A stretch of DNA of 58,091 nucleotides from NCBI GenBank assembly GCA_002299555.1, contig DBOL01000055.1, forward strand, positions 1 to 58,091. Direction: 5' to 3'. Below the pieces are notes generated by a model. That model did not search any database. It had not been told where the DNA came from and saw only the letters and a list, made by a program, of their open reading frames with translations. Shown piece after piece: positions 53,074 through 58,091 of the stretch. Both the position numbers and the translations under genes were made by a program. Numbering within the stretch: the stretch's first letter is position 1; every line of letters begins with the position of its first letter. The DNA is from Candidatus Aminicenantes bacterium UBA647. Lineage in GTDB: Bacteria; Acidobacteriota; Aminicenantia; UBA2199.

Positions 53074-53274
53074 ATGGCAAAAGGAAAAGTAAAGTGGTTT
53101 AACGCATCAAAGGGTTATGGTTTTATCGAAATGGAAGATGGTAATGATATTTTTGTTCATTATGCTGAAATTCAGACAGAAGGTTTCAAAACTCTCGATG
53201 AAGGCCAGGAAGTTGAGTTTGAAGTTCGCCAGGGTGACAAAGGCGACTACGCTGCAAACGTAACAAAAGCTTAG
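53074..53274 (+). CDS. Cold-shock domain protein (second copy)
   Basis: A 66-residue CspA-type OB-fold protein with the same RNP1 and RNP2 as its neighbour; about 58 of 66 residues match. CGGAGG precedes the ATG. No separate promoter with a good -35 was seen in the 170 nt between the copies, so it may be co-transcribed with the first or use a weak promoter. A hairpin follows (53289-53310). The pair is a local tandem duplication. Confidence 0.95.
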   Translation: MAKGKVKWFNASKGYGFIEMEDGNDIFVHYAEIQTEGFKTLDEGQEVEFEVRQGDKGDYAANVTKA

Positions 53275-53288
53275 TTATTAAATACATA

Positions 53289-53310
53289 TCCCGGCCTTAA
53301 TCGGCCGGGA
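53289..53310. terminator. Stem-loop between convergent genes, probable terminator
   Basis: TCCCGGCC (53289-53296), loop TTAATC, GGCCGGGA (53303-53310): an 8-bp GC-rich stem. It lies between csp copy 2 and the reverse-strand zinc-ribbon gene. No strong T-run on either side, so termination efficiency is uncertain. Confidence 0.55.
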
Positions 53311-53316
53311 ATAGTA

Positions 53317-53787
53317 CTAGTCCCATACTTTCTTAGAAAGTACCTTCAATTCCCCTATTTTACACTCGGGGCAATTAATCTTGGTAATACTATCATTGTA
53401 ATGTCTTAGTCTGTTACCACATCTGGTACAATTATTTATTGTTCTGAAAAGTATTTCTTTATCAGTAAAACAAGTATCACTTGCCTTATCAAACATCCAT
53501 TTTTCCGGTACACTGATCCTTATATAAAGTTGGCTTTCAATATTTCCACACTTTCTGCATTTATAGATCCTCTCTTCTGAGAATGGATTATTCTCATATC
53601 TCGGGTTTTTTATCCATTTCTTATTTTTCAGATCATATTTTTTCAGTATCTTCTTTATCTTTTTTTTTTGTTTAACATTGTACTTTTTCAGTATATTTTC
53701 AAAAGGCACAAAATCTGAGTTTGTTCCGGATTTTAAAAAACAATTATAATTGCAGTTGCAGCAACCCACTTCATAATTTATCCCCAT
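53317..53787 (-). CDS. Cysteine-rich zinc-ribbon protein, unknown
   Basis: A 156-residue protein with several CxxC pairs: CCNCNYNC near the N-terminus (about 9-16), CRKCG (about 77-81), CTRCG (about 119-123) and CPEC (about 138-141). This suggests two zinc ribbons. A Lys-rich stretch (about 40-60) lies between them. No family recognised. Its upstream region holds the possible structured RNA at 53886-53978; in the reverse direction that element lies just upstream of this gene. Confidence 0.65.
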   Translation of the reverse strand: MGINYEVGCCNCNYNCFLKSGTNSDFVPFENILKKYNVKQKKKIKKILKKYDLKNKKWIKNPRYENNPFSEERIYKCRKCGNIESQLYIRISVPEKWMFDKASDTCFTDKEILFRTINNCTRCGNRLRHYNDSITKINCPECKIGELKVLSKKVWD

Positions 53788-53885
53788 GAATATTTATTTA
53801 GTATAAAATTTGAAATATTTCCACATTTTTTATTTTTAATCCCATAAATAAATCTCTCTGCTAATAATTGTTATAATGTTGAAGA

Positions 53886-53978
53886 GCCTTTAAGGGCGGT
53901 TAATGCTGTAGGAGATGACAACCGGTGATCCGAATCAAGGCGACACATTCAAATACAGAATACTTATAAAAGCCCTTA
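53886..53978. ncRNA. Candidate structured RNA element (unassigned class)
   Basis: Three perfect pairings: GCCTT (53886-53890) with AAGGC (53937-53941); CGGTT (53897-53901) with AACCG (53920-53924); TAAGGGC (53891-53897) with GCCCTTA (53972-53978). The first and third cross, so together they would be a pseudoknot. Strand and class unknown; I matched it to no known riboswitch consensus. Confidence 0.3.
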
Positions 53979-54008
53979 TCTGAATTATGATATTTTATTT
54001 CCCGGGCA

Positions 54009-54617
54009 TTATAGAAAGTAATATGCAAAGCCGAAACTCACGTAATTTCGTGATTCTCCATTTAGAGCGATACCGAATTCAGCGAGAAAATCTGTATCTT
54101 TTGTTATTCGATATTCAAAACCGGGTATAAAGTGGATCAGATCTATTTGTTGACCTGTATTCTTTATCGAATCAAAAGAGAGTTTCAGTCCACTATATAG
54201 TTCAAGTTTATTTGAAGGTTTAGTACTAACTATAATTGCAGTATCAATCCCTGAGCTGTCTGCCCCGGTCTTTGATCCGATCATATGCCATCCGACAGCA
54301 GCCGATACATTCACATTTCTTCCTCTGTAGAACCAATATTCAATATCTATTCCCAAATAGTTAAAGTTTTTGAATACTGCTCCCTTCGCTTCAATGTCAA
54401 TACTGCTTGAAAGGCCGAACCCAACTCTTCCTGCAACTCCCCATATGGAATCTCCCCCATTCTCTCCTATAAGCATGGTCGGAAATACCGTTAGTTTAAA
54501 GTTCCCCGGGTTTATCGTCTCAGCAGAATTCATTAATACACCCTGATAAGAAAACATGTTCGGTGAAACAAAAATGAATATAAAAATAAATAGTATCAGA
54601 ACGATTTTTTTTATCAT
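54009..54617 (-). CDS. Small outer-membrane beta-barrel protein
   Basis: A 202-residue protein with a signal peptide (about 1-22) and then eight to ten amphipathic strands with aromatic ends and Gly/Asn turns, ending in the aromatic-rich VSFGFAYYFL, the usual C-terminal barrel signature for BAM. ATG 54617 has AAGG at 5 nt; a GTG six bases upstream is less likely. Function unknown; it could be a small porin or adhesion barrel. Confidence 0.7.
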   Translation of the reverse strand: MIKKIVLILFIFIFIFVSPNMFSYQGVLMNSAETINPGNFKLTVFPTMLIGENGGDSIWGVAGRVGFGLSSSIDIEAKGAVFKNFNYLGIDIEYWFYRGRNVNVSAAVGWHMIGSKTGADSSGIDTAIIVSTKPSNKLELYSGLKLSFDSIKNTGQQIDLIHFIPGFEYRITKDTDFLAEFGIALNGESRNYVSFGFAYYFL

Positions 54618-54744
54618 GATCACCTTCCCTTTGTAAGTATTATTATAATCATAAAGTTTTAAGAAACAAATGGCGAATTTTCATTTAAGGTTCAGGAATA
54701 AAAATAAATAAAAAAATTTGGAACCTTGTACTATGTTCACACGT

Positions 54745-54765
54745 ATACTCTATATTACAAAGTAT
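54745..54765. promoter_or_regulatory. Inverted repeat before padR, candidate operator
   Basis: ATACT (54745-54749) and AGTAT (54761-54765) form a dyad with an 11-nt spacer, overlapping a possible -10 (TATATT, 54751-54756). PadR regulators often bind ATAC/GTAT- or ATGT/ACAT-type dyads at their own promoters. Confidence 0.4.
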
Positions 54766-54777
54766 TAAGAGGTGAAA

Positions 54778-55176
54778 ATGGAAAATAAGATCAAACAATT
54801 GAGGAAAGGGGTTTTCGAACTTGTCATCCTTCAAGTGCTTAAGAAGGACAAGTATTATGGATACTCTCTAATTAAAGCTATTACAGATAATTGTAATTTT
54901 GATATTAATGAGGGTACTATTTATCCTATTCTTTCAAGGCTTGCAAAGGAAGAGTTGATCAGTTCACAATGGGTAGAATCTTCAAAGGGACCACCAAGAA
55001 AGTATTATATGATCACTCACCGTGGAGATGAGATACTTAAGGGGTTGGGAAAGGAATTCAAGGACCTTACAGATCTTGTAACAAAAACAAAAACCATGAA
55101 AAAGAAAGGAGGTAGAAAATCTATCTCCGAAAAAAAGAAAATATATCCAGCCAGGGAGGTAAAAAATGGGAAATAA
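54778..55176 (+). CDS. PadR-family transcriptional regulator
   Basis: A 132-residue protein with the PadR winged helix: QLRKGVFELVILQVLKKDKYYGYSLIKAI, EGTIYPILSRLAKEELISSQWV and GPPRKYYMITHRGDEIL. PadR repressors respond to small molecules or stress. Ribosome site AGAGGTG with ATG at 54778; a GTG 6 nt earlier is less likely. The last 35 residues are Lys-rich. It overlaps the HAAS-like membrane gene by 11 nt; this pair is a recurring two-gene module in which the membrane protein may act as co-sensor. Confidence 0.92.
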   Translation: MENKIKQLRKGVFELVILQVLKKDKYYGYSLIKAITDNCNFDINEGTIYPILSRLAKEELISSQWVESSKGPPRKYYMITHRGDEILKGLGKEFKDLTDLVTKTKTMKKKGGRKSISEKKKIYPAREVKNGK

Positions 55177-55861
55177 ATATCCTGAAAATGTAGAAAAAAT
55201 CGTTGAAGACTATCTATCACGAGTAAGATCAAATATGAAAGGAGTACCCGAAATAGACAGGGATGATTTCATTAAGGAGATAGATTCACATATTTATGAA
55301 TCATTTACAGATGAAAAGAATGGTGATGAGGTGGGGAAAATACTAAAGGTTCTGAAAAAATTTGGTGAACCGGCAGACGTATTCACAAAAAGTGCCCCAA
55401 AGACAATGTACAAGATAGGTAAAGAGAAGAATATTCCTCTCTATATCCTTATTGGTGCTTTGATCGCCATATTCGGACTCCCGCTCGGTTTCGGTGGTCT
55501 GGGTGTCATTCTTGGAATTCTTGGAGTTCTACTTGGAATAGTGGTTGCCTATTATGCAGTGGCAGTAGGCTTTACATTGGGGGGACTCTCAGGAATACTT
55601 ATCAGTATAGTTCATATAGTTGATCCTGAATTTCTTGTAAATCTATCCGGTGAACCTGATATGATCAGAATTGGAGTTCTTGAATTTTCAAACCCCACCC
55701 TTGAGGGTGTCCTGGGAATCTTTATTTCATTCATATTGACTGCTTTAGGTATCTTCCTCCTCTATATGAGCAAGTACATCTTCAGAGGCCTCAGGACTAT
55801 CTGGGAATTATCCTCAAAGAAACTTAAAGAGATCTTAAAAAAAAATAAGAAAAGCAGCTAA
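55166..55861 (+). CDS. HAAS/DUF1700-type membrane protein
   Basis: A 231-residue protein. N-terminal 80 residues resemble the HAAS signalling domain (VEDYLSRVRSNMKGVPEIDRDDFIKEIDSHIYE then VLKKFGEPADVF), linked to four hydrophobic segments (about 91-115, 117-140, 142-150s, 180-205) with Gly-rich turns and a Lys-rich tail. It is cytosolic-N, membrane-C. With the PadR gene it forms a coupled operon. Function is regulatory by association. A strong terminator follows 24 nt after the stop. Confidence 0.82.
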   Translation: MGNKYPENVEKIVEDYLSRVRSNMKGVPEIDRDDFIKEIDSHIYESFTDEKNGDEVGKILKVLKKFGEPADVFTKSAPKTMYKIGKEKNIPLYILIGALIAIFGLPLGFGGLGVILGILGVLLGIVVAYYAVAVGFTLGGLSGILISIVHIVDPEFLVNLSGEPDMIRIGVLEFSNPTLEGVLGIFISFILTALGIFLLYMSKYIFRGLRTIWELSSKKLKEILKKNKKSS

Positions 55862-55885
55862 TATCATAACTTTCAGATAAATGAC

Positions 55886-55911
55886 GGGCGGGCACTCCCC
55901 GCCCTTTTTTT
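55886..55911 (+). terminator. Rho-independent terminator of the padR operon
   Basis: GGGCGGG (55886-55892), loop CACTC, CCCGCCC (55898-55904), then seven T (55905-55911). A textbook hairpin and T-run. Confidence 0.93.
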
Positions 55912-55923
55912 CACTTTCAATGA

Positions 55924-56187
55924 TTATTTATTTTTATAAATAACAGAAAGGATAGTAACTGTTCCACAAGCAAGTAAACTGGCTGCCATTCCGGTCAACA
56001 GATACATATCATTCTGAAAATAGCCATGGAGGATCCCTGTGATCTGCAAAATTGAAAAGCCGGCAAAAGTAAGAGTTGACACCCCTTTTGCACTTTTGTT
56101 TTTTATAATCTTGGCAGCCTGAATTACAAAAAGTCCTGCATTTGCCATCAAGCCCATTCCGAAAATGACTGCAATTATATCTTTCAT
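55924..56187 (-). CDS. SemiSWEET/PQ-loop transporter
   Basis: An 87-residue three-helix membrane protein of the SemiSWEET class (half of the seven-helix SWEET sugar transporters; works as a dimer). The first helix ends in FVIQAAKIIKNKSAKGVS, the equivalent of the PQ-loop region, and the third ends in TILSVIYKNK. The usual Pro-Gln pair is Ile-Gln here. Sugars are typical substrates but others occur. It is the last gene of the reverse operon, 26 nt after YjbQ. Confidence 0.82.
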   Translation of the reverse strand: MKDIIAVIFGMGLMANAGLFVIQAAKIIKNKSAKGVSTLTFAGFSILQITGILHGYFQNDMYLLTGMAASLLACGTVTILSVIYKNK

Positions 56188-56213
56188 GTTATTTTTCCTT
56201 TATATATTTTTTA

Positions 56214-56609
56214 TTATTGATCTTCAGATAAAATCTTAACATAAACTTTTCTTGACCTTGGCCCGTCAAATTCACAAAAGAATATACCTTGCCAGGTGCC
56301 TAGTATTAACCTTCCGTTATCAAGGATAAAAGATTGAGACGGGGATATTAAAGATGACAATATATGGGAAGAAGAATTACCCTCCATATGCCTGAAGTAT
56401 GATTTATCCGGAACCATTTCTGAGAGAAACTTGATCATATCCGACTTTACAGACGGATCTGCATTCTCATTTATTGTTATTCCTGCAGTTGTATGGGGGG
56501 TATAAACAAGAACAATGCCATTTCCAATATCTGATTCTCCAACATATTTTTTGACAAGCCCCGAAATATCTTTCAATTCCATTGAAGCAACCGTGCTGAT
56601 CTCAAACAT
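56214..56609 (-). CDS. YjbQ/UPF0047 family protein
   Basis: A 131-residue cytosolic protein of the YjbQ family, annotated in some databases as secondary thiamine-phosphate synthase because of a side activity. Signature: VYTPHTTAGITINENADPSVKSDM, HMEGNSSSHILSSLI, GTWQGIFFCEFDGPRSRKVYVKI. The histidines form a putative metal site. The ATG at 56609 is used; a TTG upstream would overlap the AMMECR1 gene. In other genomes it is often near AMMECR1/Memo-type genes. Confidence 0.9.
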   Translation of the reverse strand: MFEISTVASMELKDISGLVKKYVGESDIGNGIVLVYTPHTTAGITINENADPSVKSDMIKFLSEMVPDKSYFRHMEGNSSSHILSSLISPSQSFILDNGRLILGTWQGIFFCEFDGPRSRKVYVKILSEDQ

Positions 56610-56622
56610 CTTCAGATATGAT

Positions 56623-57192
56623 CTATTCAAATTCCAGTTCTCCGAAAACTTCTGCCTGAAACACCTCTAACTCAACTCCCTTTTTCCATTCATCACTTGA
56701 AAGTCCGGCTTTCATACATCCGTAGGATATATATTGATCAATGTCCCATTCCTGTTCAACGGGGACCTGGGGAAGAAGAAGTCCTCTGTTTCCGCCTTTG
56801 GAAATAATAATTCCATCAACCCCTATCCTGACATCTGCCGGATCTTTGATCTTTTCAGGAATTGTCAAAACCGAGATCTCAATATCAACTTCAGTCAACT
56901 CATCACTCTCAAGGGGAGGGAACCTTGGGTCTTCGAAAGCAGATGACAAAGCGTTCTCTTTAATTGCATTGAACAATGGACTTACCGGAAGAGGATATCC
57001 GATACATCCCCTCAAGTTTCCATTTTTATGCAACGTTACAAATACGCCCCTTTTTGCTTTGAATTTTCCTGAAATTGCTTCCTGAAGATCCTTTTTTCCG
57101 GTCTTTATATATCTTTCTATCGTCTTTCGGGCAATTCCGAGTAACTCTCTTCTCTCCTCAATGCTGAATTCACTTCTCAAATTAGTTTTCAT
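56623..57192 (-). CDS. AMMECR1-domain protein (AmmeMemoRadiSam protein A type)
   Basis: A 189-residue cytosolic protein. Family features: KRGVFVTLHKNGNLRGCIGYPLP, AFEDPRFPPLESDEL, VDIEISVLT and GLLLPQVPVEQEWDIDQYI. AMMECR1 proteins belong with Memo and a radical SAM enzyme in the AmmeMemoRadiSam set; Memo and the radical SAM protein are not in this window. The cysteine in RGCIGY is conserved in the family. AAGGAG before the ATG at 57192; it overlaps the upstream hypothetical gene by 11 nt. Confidence 0.93.
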   Translation of the reverse strand: MKTNLRSEFSIEERRELLGIARKTIERYIKTGKKDLQEAISGKFKAKRGVFVTLHKNGNLRGCIGYPLPVSPLFNAIKENALSSAFEDPRFPPLESDELTEVDIEISVLTIPEKIKDPADVRIGVDGIIISKGGNRGLLLPQVPVEQEWDIDQYISYGCMKAGLSSDEWKKGVELEVFQAEVFGELEFE

Positions 57193-57538
57193 TAAAAACT
57201 CCTTCTCTGACGACAACTCTTTTCATCCGATCAGAATCGAAATAAGAGATCATGTATTTATCCATTTCCAGAGTTAGAATTAATTTTTCAAAAAAGCATC
57301 CCGCCTGAATATCAATATCTTCGGTCAGAAATACTCCTCCAAACTTCGAACCCCAAAGGTCATAAACATTAATCAGATCTTCATTATTTGGATCTTTATT
57401 AATATTTCCTCGGATAACATCTGTAATGAAAATATATCTGCCGATCCTTTCAGTTTTCAAAAAGCCCGACCCTGAATTTTCAGACAGGGCCAGGAATTTT
57501 AATTTCTCCAACGAATCATTCGCAAATAATATTTTCAT
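57182..57538 (-). CDS. Conserved-looking small cytosolic protein, unknown
   Basis: A 118-residue mixed alpha/beta protein with no motif I recognise for certain. WGSKFGGVFLTEDIDIQAGCFFEKLILTLEMD faintly recalls a JAB/MPN-like strand-helix order, but there is no HxH or metal site, so I do not assign it. It overlaps the AMMECR1 gene and lies 9 nt from the transporter gene, inside the operon POT-unknown-AMMECR1-YjbQ-SemiSWEET. Confidence 0.6.
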   Translation of the reverse strand: MKILFANDSLEKLKFLALSENSGSGFLKTERIGRYIFITDVIRGNINKDPNNEDLINVYDLWGSKFGGVFLTEDIDIQAGCFFEKLILTLEMDKYMISYFDSDRMKRVVVREGVFNEN

Positions 57539-57547
57539 AATTTTAAT

Positions 57548-58091
57548 TTATTCAGTACTCGCTGTCACCCGTTCAAGCTTCTTTATAATGAGGAACATAA
57601 ATGTTGCAGACATAAGGGATGTAACTACCAGAAGTGTATAGGTCTGCCAGAGTTCCAGTGCCGCATAAGGCTTTGCAACCTGTCCGGAAAGCATATTCCC
57701 GATCGCAGTAGCTGCGAGCCATCCACCCTGCATCATCCCCCTGAATTTCGGAGGTGAAACTTTTGCAACAAATGCAAGTCCCATAGGACTGATGAACAAT
57801 TCAGATACAGTAAGGGTGAAATACATGCCTATCAACCAGTATGGAGCAACAAGGAAAGGTGAGGTCCCCCCAATTCCCGCGAGAGATTTCGGGCTGATCA
57901 ATCCGAGTGAAGCAAGTATCATAATTATCCAACCTGCAGCCAGAAGCAGCATACCAATGCCAATCTTCTTCGGAGATGACGGTTCTTTGCCTCTTTTGTT
58001 AAGCCAGGCAAAAAAGGCCACTATCACAGGAGTAAGGAACACCACAAAGATTGGATTAAATGATTGGAACAACTCGGGAGATATTGGATTT
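57548..58091 (-). CDS. POT-family proton-dependent peptide transporter (C-terminal part, cut by window edge)
   Basis: Only the last about 181 residues are in the window; the frame stays open to the edge (NPISPELFQSFNPIF), so the start lies beyond it. Typical C-terminal POT features: LFQSFNPIFVVFLTPVIVAFF, then SVSELFISPMGLAFVAKVSPPKFRGMMQGGWLAATAIGN-like order and four to five membrane helices. It takes up di- and tripeptides with protons. First known gene of the downstream reverse operon. The final helix is followed by a short polar tail. Confidence 0.88.
   Translation of the reverse strand, partial: NPISPELFQSFNPIFVVFLTPVIVAFFAWLNKRGKEPSSPKKIGIGMLLLAAGWIIMILASLGLISPKSLAGIGGTSPFLVAPYWLIGMYFTLTVSELFISPMGLAFVAKVSPPKFRGMMQGGWLAATAIGNMLSGQVAKPYAALELWQTYTLLVVTSLMSATFMFLIIKKLERVTASTE

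Noticed and set aside
1..58091. CRISPR arrays, transposases, integrases, prophage genes
   Set aside because: None seen on either strand; no regularly spaced repeats were noticed.

Overview
This is an AT-rich, gene-dense bacterial chromosome segment; I judged base composition by eye and did not count it. It carries about 61 protein genes and one tRNA. The cell was a diderm: there are predicted outer-membrane barrels at 6124-8496 and 54009-54617, a TatA/TatC pair, a multihaem periplasmic cytochrome and peptidoglycan enzymes (MraY, MtgA, M23). The mix of a Gld-type ABC exporter with a DUF4340 partner, a 6-bladed propeller, a VPS10-like propeller, a long KamA-family radical SAM protein, OPT and POT peptide transporters and sulfur-carrier proteins suggests an uncultured, probably anaerobic, peptide- or amino-acid-using lineage. 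The phylum cannot be fixed from this window. I saw no insertion sequence, prophage, integrase or CRISPR array, so the segment looks like core chromosome with lineage-specific cargo.

Layout. 1-8496: the 3' part of mraY, a membrane protein, a reverse-strand propeller protein, then a forward run of CoA-binding protein, M23 peptidase, PAP2 phosphatase and a large outer-membrane barrel. 8590-9688: tatA-tatC. 9745-12948 (reverse): a sulfur operon in which a Cys-rich MerR regulator heads SQR-like flavoprotein, DUF1641, a TusE-type DsrC and DsrE. 13102-19477: a coiled-coil membrane protein, PIN-TRAM, ispF, der, a HAD phosphatase, then parA-parB behind a long perfect palindrome. 19556-23694 (reverse): a small membrane protein and a cell-surface pair made of a CDP-glycerol glycerophosphotransferase-like enzyme and a YidC-like/sulfatase fusion. 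24008-28619 (reverse): GldA-GldF-GldG-like exporter plus DUF4340. 28759-34535: an M29-like peptidase, KamA-family protein, deoxyhypusine-synthase-like protein, pgsA and comF. 34639-34711: tRNA-Arg(CCG).

34759-42153: a DUF4412-like protein, PqqD plus OPT transporter, a VPS10-like propeller and a 6-bladed propeller. 42208-45452 (reverse): an acyl-CoA/ACP ligase, a stand-alone acyl carrier protein and an alpha-oxoamine synthase of Kbl type, probably one pathway. 45579-52497: membrane phosphoesterase, TPR protein, YigZ, an M-A zinc peptidase, TlpA-like thioredoxin, MtgA, a ferritin-like protein and a tetrahaem cytochrome. 52700-53274: two tandem cold-shock genes. 53317-55861: a zinc-ribbon protein, a possible structured RNA, a barrel protein and a PadR/HAAS pair. 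55924-58091 (reverse): POT transporter (cut by the window edge), unknown protein, AMMECR1, YjbQ and SemiSWEET.

The most interesting items are the YidC-like/sulfatase fusion with its glycerophosphotransferase, in which the usual insertase groove arginine appears to be serine; the MerR-controlled sulfur operon with its nested operator-like dyads; and the ligase-ACP-Kbl trio. Start codons were chosen from Shine-Dalgarno sites, promoter positions and signal peptides, and often differ from the longest possible reading frame.
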